Assembly: GCA_035771165.1 (NCBI GenBank)
Contig: JAWNZC010000353.1
Location: forward strand, 1,042,501 to 1,106,500
Direction of reading: 5' to 3'
From: Paragorgia papillata
Lineage: Eukaryota; Cnidaria; Anthozoa; Scleralcyonacea; Coralliidae
DNA: 64,000 bases
Shown here: positions 11,063 to 22,881 of the stretch, piece by piece
How positions within the stretch are numbered: position 1 is the stretch's first letter
Layout: each line of letters opens with the position of its first letter
The notes under the pieces: model-generated
Seen by the model: the letters and a program-made list of their open reading frames with translations, nothing else
Database searches by the model: none
What the model was told of the DNA's origin: nothing
Translations under genes and position numbers: made by a program

Positions 11063-12976
11063 TATATAAAATAGAGTGTTTTATTGATTTTTCCGCCACT
11101 AATAAAAGTGATAATCTCACATGTGCGATTATTTATGATAATCGCACATGTGACGATTATCGCTGAATCAGCATTATAGTTTAATGCAATTTTTGCAAGG
11201 CAATAGGACAATTATTTTATATAATAAACAGAACAATACATGGATGCATGGAAATATGAAATTTATTTCTCGTGTTGAACAGGATATGTCAATCGTTCGC
11301 TTCGCTCACTCGTGAGATATCCTGGTCAACACTCAAATAAATTTCATATTTCCGCACATCCATGTATTATTCTCTCTCTATATATATAACAATATAAATG
11401 TAATTAAAAGATCACAAGAAGGCCAAGAGTAATTGAATACGGGAGCCCAAGGGTCGCAAGGACGAGAGGGCTAATTTCCCGGGGGCACTTACTTTCAAAA
11501 TGGCGCCGGGATCACAGGCCGACATTTCGCGAGGACGCTTACATCAAAGGTGCCGACGCTGAGTCGGACTTCTGGTTGATCCTTATTCTGTGACTCGGCG
11601 GAAGTATGTGTTCCAGAGGTTGCTATGACATGCACAAAGGTTCGTCAACTCGTCGGTTGGTTTTCGGATTTCGGAAACGGTCTGCGGTTTCAAATGTCAA
11701 CAAAACGAATTCTCGCGGATATTTATAGTCATACTACAAATTGTCATGATCGTGATGTGAAAAACGCGGACGAGTACACGAAAATGACGTATGCAATTAA
11801 CTGTCACCACAACCTATGGAACACATCGCAAACTTTCAACATATTTAATCGATCGAGAAAATAACTGTCGTAAGCAAAAATTTTACAACTTTTAACTTAA
11901 TGATATGAAATAGCAGTCCTTGGTGGAGCTTTTAATACTAGTAATTTCTAAAAGTTTTATTTATATATTCTGGAATAGTGCTTTAGAAGATAACTATACT
12001 CAGTGTTTCATCCCTTTCTTTTTTCTTCTCTTCCCCCCAGCTTTCGCTTGCGCCCGCACTCCCTGCTGGGCATTCGACACGGAATCGAGGAGTACTTCGT
12101 GTAAATTCAAGTAAAAGTCGTGCATACTGTTCGGGTGGGCTCCCTGTGCTAAATATCGATAATTTCGGCTATAAACAGAAGTCTATAACAATAAATTAAA
12201 GTAGAGTTATTCGCCAAAATGTCTTATTGACCCATTTGTTACATAAATATCAAATTACAAAAGGTTTAATCGTCTAGACAGGCCTGTACACTCATACTCA
12301 CAAAAATTGCCTAAAATTGCATAAATTTCGGTTATTATTTCTGAATCCACAGTCACATTTAATAATAACAGCGGTTAAGACCCTGGCAACCTAGCAACAG
12401 CTCCATAAGAAATGGCGGACAAGATCACAAGAACCCGAAATTATCGTTGAATGCATTGCTTCTTCACGCCGAGTTCAGTATTTATCTCGGCGCTTGATGG
12501 ATTAAATTACACCGACTCGGCTGCAATAAATCGTACATTTTAAGGTGTTTGGGAACCTATTAAACAACGAAAAAGTGGAACGAACAACTCCGCAAAACAA
12601 AGTAACGTTCATCCCGAGCAAATTCAGACGTTCGCATCGTGGACAAACAACACAGAAGCAGCCAAAATTGGAGCTCCAAAATAAGTGCTATAGCAGATTA
12701 ATAGACTTTAAACAGCGAATAAGAGGTATGCTTACGAGGTGCTCGGGAACCTATTTAGGACGCTCCAAACTTAATAGAAATTGTAGGGCTCAACGATTGT
12801 TTAATTTGGTGAAGTTTTGGACGTTCGCATGTCGGAATTTACAATAGTAAATAACCGAAAGTGATTGTTCTTTATATTTCCTTAAGAAATCTATAGAAGG
12901 ACGCCATATTGAATTAATTAATAAGGGATTCAGTGCGCATGCTTTGCCGCCATGTTGTCCTCGATTTCTGGCCATG
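11063..12976. other. Spacer with no recognised gene
   Basis: No family is recognisable in any frame. At 11228-11374 there is a foldback of about 145 bp. A stretch at 11410-12130 has CpG-bearing sequence and several CCCGGG or GGCGCC words but no coding support. Confidence 0.5.
11228..11374. repeat. Foldback element with TTCGCTTCGCTCACTCG loop
   Basis: AATACATGGATG plus GGAAATATGAAATTTAT at the left pairs with ATAAATTTCATATTTCC plus CATCCATGTATTATT at the right. The apical part carries TCGCTTCGCTCACTCGTGAG. It is one of several hairpin repeats of this design in the window. Confidence 0.8.
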
Positions 12977-13220
12977 ATTAGGTTAAAGAGCTTATTGTAT
13001 CCTTCTATTAGGGAATTTACACTATGTTTTATCATTTCATTTCTTATCTTATCCATGTAATATGCGGATTTCTTGTTTTTGAGTTTTCTTGCCGCTCTGA
13101 AAATATCATCATTGCTACTTGGTTCATCCAAATAATTATGTTGATCTTTCTTAGGTTCAGTATTTCTCAGGGTGTTAAGTACATCTTGTTGCTCAGATCC
13201 AGTATTAAGTTTTGAATGAA
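12977..13220 (-). pseudogene. Inverted LINE reverse-transcriptase fragment
   Basis: Reverse complement of the LINE piece at about 415-655, with the same ISNDDIFRAARKLKNKKS-like segment. It stops at AGGTTAAAGAG near 12977, so it lacks the downstream catalytic blocks present in the left copy. A short extra open piece runs to 12790 without LINE similarity that I can see. Confidence 0.8.
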
Positions 13221-13299
13221 GAGACTGAAAATGAGAATACCAGCATTGGCTAGATACTGTGTGTGGTGTCGTGTGGTGAGGTGTGATGGTGAAATGTGT

Positions 13300-13385
13300 C
13301 GTGAAGTGAGGCGAAGTGGAGTGAAGTGAAGTGAAGTAAAATGAAGTGAAGTGAAGTGAAGTGAAAAGAAGTGAAGTGAATTTAA
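13300..13385. repeat. (GAAGT)n microsatellite
   Basis: Inverted partner of the CTTCA tract at 258-352, lying just upstream of the acceptor of the first SLCO exon. Confidence 0.9.
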
Positions 13386-13404
13386 AACAATTTCTTATTC
13401 CTAG

Positions 13405-13807
13405 CCTGATGGATTTAAGATGACACCCAAAGATCCTCGTTGGATTGGCAATTGGTGGATTGGAATTCTCAGTTCTGCAGCTATTTGCTGAACATCAGTT
13501 CCATATTCCTTCTTGGATTCCCGAGCAAAATCAAAAATAATAGCACTCAAGAAAGACATAACTTAGAGAAAGATATTGTCCTGCCAAATTTAGCGGTTAA
13601 AGAAAAGCTTAAAAAGTTACCCTCAATTTTAAAAGAACTGTTGACAAACTGGATGTTTTTGTTTAACTCCTTGGCGATGAACACTTCTTTGTTGTACAGT
13701 GGAGGCTTGGCTCCATTTTTTGCCAAAATTCTAATCCTTCGATATGGAGTGGAACCAGAAAAATTTGGACAAGCAATTAATCATATCTACAATACCACCA
13801 TTGCTTA
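13405..13807 (+). CDS. SLCO exon block 1, frame-disrupted
   Basis: Acceptor TTATTCCTAG, then PKDPRWIGNWWIGILSSAAI, an OATP transmembrane segment. After TGC comes TGA in this frame, but the frame one base over continues as FLLGFP, a basic loop, then LLTNWMFLFNSLAMN and YSGGLAPFFAKIL. A GTATGT donor follows. The duplicated copy at 1-228 has the same break. Confidence 0.7.
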
Positions 13808-13830
13808 GTATGTATTATGATGTTTATGCC

Positions 13831-13946
13831 TCGGTTGGTTGGTTGGTTGGTTGGATGGATGGTTGGATGGTTGGGTGGGTGGGTGGTTGGTTGGGTGGGT
13901 GGTTGGTTGGTTGGGTGGGTGGGTGGGTGGTTGGTTGGTTGGTTGG

Positions 13947-13981
<35 letters not shown>

Positions 13982-14205
13982 GGTGGTTGGGTGGTTGGTT
14001 GGTTGGGTGAGTGGGTGGGTGGGTGGTTGGTTGGTTGGTTGGTTGGGTGGTTGGTTGGTTGGTTGGTTGGTTGGGTGGGTGTTTGGTTGGTTGGTTGGTT
14101 GGGTGGGTGGGTGGGTGTTTGGTCGGTCGGTCGGTCGGTTGGTCGGGTGGTTGGTTGGGTGGTTGGATGGTTGGTTGGTTGGTTGGTTGGTTGGCTGGCT
14201 GTCTG
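13831..14205. repeat. (TTGG/GTGG)n minisatellite
   Basis: Long tetranucleotide tract in the first SLCO intron. Every frame is open as tryptophan-leucine-valine-glycine repeats, which explains the long apparent ORFs. Related tracts at 26746-27310 and 37072-37625. Confidence 0.95.
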
Positions 14206-14318
14206 CTTTGGTTGTCACTTGGTCTAATACTTGCCTGAGATTTTCCAAAATAAATAAATAATGATGTAAGGCTCCCTATTACTTAGTATTAATTTCTATT
14301 TTATTCTATTTTCTTTAG

Positions 14319-14505
14319 TTGGTCTATTGGTTGGATCCTTGCTGCCACGAGTGTTCAAGTTAGAAGAATCATGCAGAAAATCTGCCTTCTTTTGCTTTCT
14401 ATTTCAGATTATCACCATCATAAGTACTGTAGGACCCTTCGCATTTCTCATCCCAGGCTGTGAGGAGGTGAAGTTGGCTGGCAGGCAAGTTCCTTATGGA
14501 GTGAG
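14319..14505 (+). CDS. SLCO exon block 2
   Basis: TTTCTTTAG acceptor and GTTAGT donor. The frame reads LVGLLVGSLLPRVFKL, then a hydrophobic membrane segment, then IPGCEEVKLAG and a VPYG segment leading into the Kazal-like exon. The final AG joins the G at 16806 in frame. Confidence 0.8.
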
Positions 14506-14528
14506 GTTAGTACATTCTGTCTTAGAAA

Positions 14529-14529
<1 letters not shown>

Positions 14530-14577
<48 letters not shown>

Positions 14578-14697
14578 GACTGTCTGACTGACTGACTGAC
14601 TGACTGACTGACTGACTGACTGACTGACTGACTGATTGATTGATTGATTGAATTAAGGATTGATTAATTAATGATTGATTGATGCCCACAAGCAGGC

Positions 14698-14754
<57 letters not shown>

Positions 14755-14763
14755 CACACACAC
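14530..14763. repeat. (CTGT)n, (CTGA)n and (CAGA)n tracts
   Basis: Three tetranucleotide runs (CTGT 14533-14580, CTGA/TTGA 14581-14680, CAGA 14695-14752) that are partly inverted with respect to each other, ending in CACACACA. The CTGT and CAGA runs could pair as a hairpin. Confidence 0.95.
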
Positions 14764-15845
14764 CAGGGGCGGCGCGCTAAGGTATTAAAGGTATTAGTCT
14801 AATACCTTTTTTTCTCCAGATTGAAATGAATTGTAAAATAATATAATTATTCCAAGAACAGAGACGGATGAAAGAAAACAACATCTTTGTTTTTGATTGT
14901 TTGATTTCAATTCCGCAGTACTGTACCGTCCTCGCTGATGCGCGCAACAACCTTAGCGACTTTAGCGACACGTTTTTGAAAGGCTTAGACCTCAAGGTAT
15001 TAGAATCTCAAAACTAATACCTTGGCTTGACAAGAAACGCGGATTTTTGGTGTTAAATTTCACCACAGGTGGTACAATATTTATATTTTAAAGTCAGACG
15101 CTTTACTATTTCGATTTAAAACTGCTTTTATTTCGCAGCGAGAACTCTGCAATTCTTTTCACTTCATTACATTAACAATATATAACATCTCAATATATAA
15201 ATCATCCATGTAGTATCGGCTGTATCGCCTATTTCACAAGGAAAATCTCCCAACACTGGAGTTCAACACTTCGATAATATGGAAACAAAGAGCAATTATT
15301 TATAACAATTTTGAAGCTTTGATATGGTGACTAGAACTTATCTGACGAAAGGAAAATCTTCTTGAATCCATATTTAACAAAAAAAAGGCATAAGTCCTCC
15401 AAAGGTAAGAACGATGCGAATATTTGTATATCTAACAACGTAATCCTACAAGGTATTAGTTTTGCGATTCTAATACCTTGGCCGCCTGCGTTCGCAAAAC
15501 GTTGCGCTGATCATATGTATTGTCGGCGCATCACGCAAGCTATTGTATTCACACGTGCAGCGCATCAGTACCGCTACATCAGTCACATCACAGTCTCAGA
15601 CAGATATAATTCCATGGATGTTTCCGTTAATTTGGTCGTGAAGTCATCGAACCGCGTAAAATGCTTAGCATTTAGATCTTCATCTCGCTTGATTTTTTCA
15701 AAAAATATCTTCTGTAGAATGCTGGAAATTGCATTTCAGAGCCTCTAGATTTCAAAATTTTCTGGGGGTGGATATCCACCCCCAGACCCCCCTACCTTAT
15801 ATACCACAACTAATACCAAAAAATTTACGCTCCGCGCCCCCCCTG
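14764..15845. mobile_element. Non-autonomous hAT-type element (1082 bp)
   Basis: Terminal inverted repeats CAGGGGCGGCGCG at the left and CGCGCCCCCCCTG at the right, each flanked by ACACACAC, an 8-bp target duplication as expected for hAT transposition (though within a CA microsatellite). The interior has several GGTATTAG/CTAATACC words and no transposase. A diverged partial copy is inverted at 53286-53580. Confidence 0.75.

Positions 15846-15874
<29 letters not shown>
15846..15874. repeat. (CA)n microsatellite
   Basis: Dinucleotide run directly abutting the element end at 15845. Confidence 0.93.
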
Positions 15875-15877
<3 letters not shown>

Positions 15878-16063
15878 TATAAGCATTCAGATTTTTAGAC
15901 TACAGTATATGCAATTCTTTCCCAAACTCAAGCAAGTCTGTTGTTCTTGAAGTGAGTTTAAAATTCTTCATGAACAATTCCTGTGAAGTTATATTTTGAA
16001 TGTTTTTGAAATGTGAGTTTTTGTCAACATATCTTTTAGGTCAAGCTTTTCTGCCTAATAAAC

Positions 16064-16760
16064 ATTTCCTTGTATGTTATTAGTGTTTTCAGCTTGAAGT
16101 TGTCGTAAGTTAAACTCAGAGAAAAACTCAGCTCCAGGCAGGACTCGAACCCACAACCTTCCGAATGCCAGCCGGACGCTCTCACCATTGAGCCACTGGA
16201 ACTCAGATGGTAGACCGAGGTTGTTTTCGATATTTATACCCCTGGGAACTAGTCAAACCGTACGTGTGTCACAAGTACTTGTTGGGCTACAAGTCGCATT
16301 GTGTCAGTTTATTTTCAGTAAATGTTTTTTTTGTATGTTATTAATGTTTTCAGCTTGAGTAATTGAGATTGACGAACGTCCGACAAACGCCTGTTACTTT
16401 GCACCAAGCTCGCAAACGTACCACATGCACTACATGTATGCGTACAACTTATCATGTCACTTTAACAACAACATCTCGTATGCAAACGCAGCTACCACTT
16501 AGGAGCACATATGACTATGAATTTGCAACATTAGCTCTCCATCTGAGCCTCAATGTTTAGAGGGTCTAACCGGTCATTACAAGGTTGCAGGTTCGAACCC
16601 TGTCTGTTGTCTCAGAAATCTTTTCTGAATAATTGAGCTTGACGAACTTCCACCGAACGTCTGTTGATAAAGTGTTTTCGTACGTTTTTGCTGGAAGGTT
16701 GTGGGTTCGAGTCCCGTCTGGAACTCAGAGTTTTTCTCTGAGTTTAACTTACGACAGATT
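16064..16760. repeat. Inverted pair of tRNA-derived SINE heads
   Basis: At 16135-16205, on the minus strand, TGGCTCAATGGTGAGAG (A box) is followed by GGTTGTGGGTTCGAGTCC (B box). At 16685-16725, on the plus strand, GGTTGTGGGTTCGAGTCCC recurs, followed by the same tail TCTGAGTTTAACTTACGAC seen inverted at 16105. A third B box, GGTTCGAACCC, is at 16590-16600. Two SINE-like units therefore face each other in the SLCO intron. Confidence 0.75.
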
Positions 16761-16805
16761 GTACAGCTAAAGCGCACGAAAAAACTTTACCTTGTTATAT
16801 TGCAG

Positions 16806-16989
16806 GACGAGTACAGGAGATAGCTACCAATTTACAGAATATCCCACCATTCCAGGAGTTGAACTGGGATCAACATGTAATCAAAATTGTGGTTGCCATC
16901 TTGGTATAGCTTTACCAGTCTGTGGTGCAGATAATGTTTCATACTTAAGCCCTTGTTATGCTGGTTGCACTGGTTCCCTCTCTATGACC
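16806..16989 (+). CDS. SLCO exon block 3, Kazal-like loop
   Basis: TTGCAG acceptor, GTAAGT donor. Encodes STCNQNCGCHLGIALPVCG and SPCYAGCTG, the cysteine-rich extracellular loop that marks OATPs. Phase agrees with blocks 2 and 4. Confidence 0.88.
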
Positions 16990-17336
16990 GTAAGTCGTTT
17001 GTTTGTTTGTTTGTTTGTTTGTTTGTTTGTTTGTTTGTTTGTTTGTTTGTTTGTTTGTTTGTTTGTTTGTTCGTTCATTTAGTCATTTATTCATTCTTTA
17101 TTCCTTTATTTCTTTGGTTGTTCACTAGTTTGTTTGATTGTATATTCGTTTGTTTGTTTGTTTGTTTGTTTGTTTGTTTGTTTGTTTGTTTGTTTGTTTG
17201 TTCGTTCATTTAGTCATTCGTGTGTTTGTTAGCTCGTTTTTTTGTTTTGTTTTGTTTTGTTTTGTTTTGTTTTGTTTTGTTTTGTTTTGTTTTGCTTTGC
17301 TTTGCTTTGTTTTGTTTTGTTTTGTTTTGTTTTGTT
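16990..17336. repeat. (TTTG)n and (TTTTG)n microsatellites
   Basis: Two GTTT runs (about 16994-17073 and 17149-17204) and one TTTTG run (17237-17336) fill most of this SLCO intron. The open phenylalanine-valine-cysteine-leucine frames are artefacts. Confidence 0.95.
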
Positions 17337-17383
17337 TAAGTATGTTAATTTTAATTAAATTTCTCGTTGTGTATTTTTTCCAG

Positions 17384-17553
17384 ACATTTGGCAACTGTTC
17401 CTGCATTGCGTCAAACGATGGTTTTGGTGGCGCAGCAAGAATTGGTTCCTGTGATCAAAATTGCAAAAACTGGATCTTATTTCTCGTGTTAATGAGCGTA
17501 GTCTCTTTGGCAATCTTCCTACAACTAACGCCAAGTAAAGTTGTTTTAATGAG
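17384..17553 (+). CDS. SLCO exon block 4
   Basis: TTTTTTCCAG acceptor. Encodes FGNCSCIASNDG, completing the Kazal-like cysteines, then a lysine-asparagine-tryptophan start of a membrane segment (ILFLVLMSVVSLAIFLQL), ending at AG|GTGGGC. Confidence 0.85.
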
Positions 17554-18031
17554 GTGGGCGTAAGAACACAAGTAATATTTACAACCAAGTGTTACGATAT
17601 ATTATTATATGGCAGGGATTACTTCCGGTAAAGTCACCCGCTGTGATTGGTTGCTGACGTGGCGAGATTTCTCCATAATGTCCGCGGGCATTATGAAAAT
17701 TCTTAATGCTCTACGATTGGAAACAAACAAAAAATCCTAATAAGAAACTTTTATTGCCGAAAAACGACGAAAATAAATGAAATAAATGACGATGAACATT
17801 ATAAAAGTAAATTCTAGTATCCAGACGAGAAAGAAACAATAGAAAATAACGCTAGTTCGGCGTTTTGACGTTAAGTTAAAGGAAGCGAAGACCAAGAAAT
17901 ACAAGATTGATTTTGAAATAAAAAGTGCCATATAATAAACTACTTAATTAATAACCTCGACCGTTCGGTCTTTACGGTAAAATATTAAACCTCGGTCGTG
18001 AACGTCTTAACCACGCCATCGCTCGGTCAAT
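17554..18031. other. SLCO intron, no gene recognised
   Basis: Anonymous DNA up to the target duplication of the hAT element. Confidence 0.5.
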
Positions 18032-18039
18032 ATAGCAAG
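18032..18039. repeat. 8-bp target-site duplication, left
   Basis: ATAGCAAG, repeated exactly at 21471-21478. Confidence 0.9.
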
Positions 18040-21000
18040 CAGTGGTGGATCAAGGGGGGGGGGGGGGGGGGCAGTATGGGCAGGTGCCAGGGGCCCCGCG
18101 GTTTTAGGGGCCCCGCGCTTCGCAAAGCCAATTTTTTTAGTTCTAAGCAGAGATTTGATAGAGTCATAGAGACTAGAGTATTGCACGTGATAATATACAC
18201 CTACCTTTAAGATATAAAAACTAATTACGGTCCTACCAATACTCTAGTACATGTATGATGTAGCTGAAACGCCATATGGAGCTCTCTAACTCCGAATAAT
18301 ATTTGTATTTAATTCATCCCGCTTTCATAAACTTTGGGAAAGATAATCTCGATATTATTCAGGCTCTTCGCTCCAATCATATTGATAGTTTCGTGTCACA
18401 AACGTCACTGTTGTTCTAATCAAGATGTTTACGACTTTTCAACTTACACTTGTCTGGCTTCCTAGAGGTCGTTTGCGAGAAATGTCCGCAAAACGTGTCG
18501 GCGCGTTCAATATGTTATATGTAATCCAAGCTGCTGGACGCGTGCCTTGCACCATAGCGACAAGCGAGTAGGAGCACCGAAAGCAGTTCTCCCCCGAGGC
18601 CGAACTGATATGTTTCGCCTCGGGTTGTAGCACAAATACAACTCCGGTTGTATTTGTCAATCGCCATTCGCCATGAGTGGTCGCAAAAGAGACAGTGGCC
18701 GCACTGACTATTTGTCTGGCCACCAAGAACGCAAGAAGAAACAACAGCGAGAAGAACAAGAGAAGAAGGAGCAAGCGCAAATGCGCCGTCTTGATCAATT
18801 TTACTTGACAAGATCTAATCCAGGTAGTGGCGATGCCTTCTCTCCTTCCACTTCCAGAACCAATGCCATAAATGAAGATCATTCGGACTCGGTCAGTGAA
18901 AGCTCCATGGCCGTTGAGGGCATTGTTATGGCTGCTGATGAAGATGTTAGTGAAACCGGAGCCGAATGCATTCGGGATGAGGCCAAGGATAACAAAGAGT
19001 CGAAAGAACAGTCTGAACAAGCTCCGTTAGCATCTGACTGCCACTGGCACAATTTCCCAAACGATCTTGGTGCTTGGCCCGATATATTACCTGATGATAT
19101 GCGTAAGTTCTGGATTGCACGTGGAAGTGATGACTGTCGACATATTGACAATATTGGTAAATTTCGCGAGTCAGCCAAAATGTGTGGAAGCGAAAAGATT
19201 GATCGCTACTGTCAGCTTTCATATTTCACAAAAATTCCACGCACAGGTGAGAAAATTGATCGCAAATGGTTGTGCTACTCGAAGATAACCGGACGGATAT
19301 ACTGTTTTGCATGCAAAGTAATGTCTACGAAATTCAGTTCCCAGTTTGTCGTCGGATACAACGACTGGAAACATGCGGGTGAACAGATCTCCAGTCATGA
19401 AAACAGCGCAGGCCATCGCGAAGCTATGATTGCCCTGCGCACACGGAAGTTGAGAGGGGGCACCGTTGATACAGCATTGGTTAAGCAATACGAGGATGAA
19501 GTGTCTTATGGTCGAGAGCTGCTGAAGCGACTGGTTAGCGTTATTAAGTTTTTGTGCGAACGTGGTCTAGCCTTTCGCGGTAAAGATGAGCTTGTTGGCT
19601 CGGTACACAACGGCAATTACTTGGGGATTGTTGAGCTTTTGGCTGAATATGACCCCTTTCTGGCCCAGCACATCCAAATGCATGGCAACCAAGGCAAACG
19701 ACATGCTTCCTATTTGTCTTCGTCGATTTGCGAAGAAGTTATAGAACTCATGGGCAAAAAAGTTCTTTCCACCATTGTAGAAGAGGTCAAATCGTTGATC
19801 CACTATTTTATATCTGTTGATTCCACCCTGGATGTAACACACGTTGACCAACTAACAGTAACAATCCGATATGTTAAATCTACTGGTCCTGTCGAGCGAT
19901 TCCTTACATTTCTACCCATGTATGGTCACACTGGAGCCCAAATTGCCGATCACTTGCTGAAGTTTCTGGCTGAGCAAGGCATTCCTATTGAACTGTGTCG
20001 TGGACAGTCGTACGACAACGCGTCGAACATGAGCGGAAAGTACAATGGAGTGCAAGCTGTCGTTCGAAAAAGTTCACCATATGCCGAATATGTTCCTTGT
20101 TCTGCCCATTCGCTCAATTTCGTTGGAAAACACGCTGCAGAAGCTCGTTCAGAGGGCAGTGAAATGTTTAACCTGATTCAGAGTCTCTACAATTTCTTTT
20201 CCGGATCCACTCATCGCTGGGCAATTCTAAAGAAGCATCTCGAGGGACTGCCTGTCGACAAATCTCCGACCGGAGACACGCTGGTCAGCACGAGGTGATG
20301 CGGTGAAAGCAGTGAGCAATGGCTACGAGCAAAACAAGAATGCCTTGGAAGAAATTGGAGCTGACTTGGAACAATCTGCAGAAACAAGAAACGAAGTGTC
20401 CGGGCTTCTCAAACGTCTTGAAAAGCTTGAAACTGCAATTTTACTTGAATTGTGGAATGACATACTGCAACAGTTCCAGAAAACAAGTTGTTCGCTTCAG
20501 AAAGCCGGTTTACCCTTGAATTGTGCTGTAAATTTGCTGGATTCGCTTTTGATATTTGTGGAGCAACTCCGGGAGAAATTCAACGATTATGAGAAGAAAG
20601 GTGTAGAAAGGTGCGGCCATAGTGAGTACGCAGATGCTTCAAGGCGTACCCGCAAACGAAATCGACGAATCTTCCAGGGCGACGAAGGTGCAGCGGAGGA
20701 TACAGTTTTGCAGGGCGGCGTCAAATTTCGTGTGGAGGTGTTTTTCGCAATTATCGACCACGTCTGTGCTGCTTTGAAACAAAGAATCGCTGGCTACAAG
20801 ACCGTTTCCGAGAGATTTGGCTTCCTTTCGCAGCTTAGCAGTATGTGCGACGAGGATGTGAAGGTTGGTGCCCGAAAGCTTGTTGAAGCCTATCCAGACG
20901 ATTTAGAAGAAACCTTCCCTAACGAACTCGTCCAGTTTGTTTATTACTTCTTTGAGCCGTTGCAACTGGAGCAAAAGTTCGGAAGATGAGAGTTCCACAA

Positions 21001-21470
21001 GAGGAGGACAAGAAGAGGTCCATTGAATTATTGATGTTCCTCAATCTCAAACAGAATGAGCTAAGCGAAACCTTCACAAATGTGGAAATTGCTTTGCGTA
21101 TTTATCTCACCATGATGGTCAGCAATTGCACGGGGGAGCGCTCATTCTCGAAACTGAAACGTGTAAAGAGTGTTTCGCGTAGCACGATGGGACAGACACG
21201 CTTAAGTGCTCTATCACTGATGAGTATGGAATCAGACATTTTACGTTCGCTTGACTTCTCAAAGCTGGCAAATGATTTTGCTTCTGCAAAGGCCGGAAAA
21301 GTTCCTTTTTTGTAAAACATTTTGCAGAAACATTGTTTGTAAATAGTACTATTTTGGTTATAAAATTTCTCTGATATCTTCCTGTGCATAGTCTTTTTTT
21401 TTGGGGGGGGGCATTAATCGGCCAAGTAATGTTTGTGCCAGGGGCCCCGCGCAAGCTTGATCCGCCACTG
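18040..21470 (+). mobile_element. Complete hAT transposon (3431 bp) in the SLCO intron
   Basis: Termini CAGTGGTGGATCAAG at the left and CTTGATCCGCCACTG at the right form 15-bp inverted repeats with one mismatch, and an exact 8-bp duplication ATAGCAAG flanks the element. Subterminal GCCAGGGGCCCCGCG occurs at both ends. It encloses a three-piece transposase frame. The clean duplication suggests a fairly recent insertion, yet the transposase already carries two frame breaks. Confidence 0.93.
18673..21315 (+). pseudogene. hAT transposase with TTF-type zinc finger, two frame breaks
   Basis: The first piece (18673-20298) has a charged N-terminus, a TTF-type zinc finger (C211, C214, H242, H248) and RNase-H-fold residues D383 (SVDST) and D448 (GQSYDNASNM), then CSAHSLN. 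At about 20276 one extra base shifts the frame; the second piece continues with TRWSARGDAVKA, a hallmark of this family. At about 20986 a second change moves into the third piece, which holds the C-terminal dimerisation domain with GERSFSKLKRVKS near its centre. It resembles the ZMYM1/DUF4371 hAT group. Total length is about 870 codons, normal for the family. Not translatable as one protein without frame change. Confidence 0.9.
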
Positions 21471-21478
21471 ATAGCAAG
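21471..21478. repeat. 8-bp target-site duplication, right
   Basis: ATAGCAAG, identical to 18032-18039. Confidence 0.9.
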
Positions 21479-22881
21479 ACCTCGGTTTGATATTTTTAGA
21501 AATTAAAGTTTAATCAGTGTCTTTATATGTGATAAAGATACCTCCTGATTTACATAAACTTTGATTTTCTCGGCTTAGACAAGGCTATTTTTCAAACTTA
21601 CTACGCCAATGAACTTACCAAGTGGTTCGTTTTTGAAGCCGTTCAATAAACTCGCAGTTCGTGTTTTATCAGATATAAAAACACTCGGCTTCGCCTCGTG
21701 TCTTTATATCTGATAAAAACACTCCTGCTCGTTTATTAAACAGTACGTAAAGACCTCATGTAAGTGTATAATTACCATAGCAGGTTGTGCAAACGTCTTT
21801 CCGGTTTCGTAAGTTTCCTATATGCAGTTCCCCTTCCATTATCTATGATTACATACAGACACTTTTCATAACTCCTTGTGAATGTGGCTTGGTATACACG
21901 GGGAAACGGGAAGGAATCACTCAACTCGCCTGAAGGAGCACAAGACATGTTGCATAAAAGCCCAACATGATAAATCTGCATGCTGTTGCCAAACACGCTT
22001 GGAAGTATGACCATCGTGTTAAGTGAGAAGAGTCGTCACTCTTAGCCAGCAACAAGCAATACTTCACGCGAAGAACAAGGGAATCTATTGAGATTGCAAA
22101 ATATCACACTATCTCTCAAGAGAGGGACAGCCATTAAACAGCATGTGGTGTGCCCTATTCGGAGAACATTCTTGATTTTATTTTTTAATTGGTAAAATTA
22201 ACGTGATTCGCCATTGTATTCTTACATGATTCAATTTATCAGTTGCTTAGTTTATAAATGACGTGAGCGAACAGCTTGTTGTTATTGCACTGATCTATGC
22301 TCTGGCGAAGGCCTGAGTCAACAGAAAGCTTATCTATAATACTTTTTAACTCATTCCTGTTCGACGGCTTCCGCAGAGATGAACAAAATTGTTTGTCGTT
22401 AGCCACAATAACTTTTAAAATGATAAAGTAACTTCTTTGGAAGATTTTCCCTTTTTTGCTTTGTTTTTGCGATATTTCATTTTGTTTGATATGCAAATGT
22501 CCGGAATTTACGTCACATACATGTATGCATAATGACCTATCAGAGAATGTTATGTATCTTTGCGTTCATCAAGTAAAAACACTAAAGTATGAATAACATG
22601 TGTGCGTGTTTCTCCCACAACACCAAACTTCTCGATTTTAAAGGATTTCGTTCGAGGACGAAAGAGATACACAAATTTCTTCGAAAAGTCATTAGACATG
22701 TGTGACGTAAATTCCGGACATTTGCCTATCAAACAAAATGAAATATCGCAAAAACAAAGCGAAAATCTTCCAAAGAAGTTACTTTATCATTTTAAAAGTT
22801 CTTCCAAGTAAGAAAATAAAAACTATCGAGGTTAGGGGCACTTTAATAACCTAGACTAAACTCTGGTTGAACAATTAACAG
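21479..22881. other. SLCO intron remainder
   Basis: No exon seen. Contains a GGCTTCGCCTCGTGTC foldback near 21660-21720 and the larger foldback at 22410-22806. Confidence 0.5.
22410..22806. repeat. Foldback element, arms about 110 bp
   Basis: AACTTTTAAAATGATAAAGT and following sequence through TATGCAAATGTCCGGAATT pair with TTCCGGACATTTGCCTATC through ACTTTATCATTTTAAAAGTT. The middle has no transposase. It looks like a MITE in the SLCO intron. Confidence 0.85.

Noticed and set aside
13744..14261. Long tryptophan-leucine-valine-glycine ORFs
   Set aside because: Tetranucleotide TTGG/GTGG repeats open in all three frames; intronic position and similar tracts elsewhere show they are not coding.
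16135..16205. Functional tRNA gene
   Set aside because: A and B boxes are good, but the acceptor stem is poor and a common SINE tail is present, so it is a SINE head.
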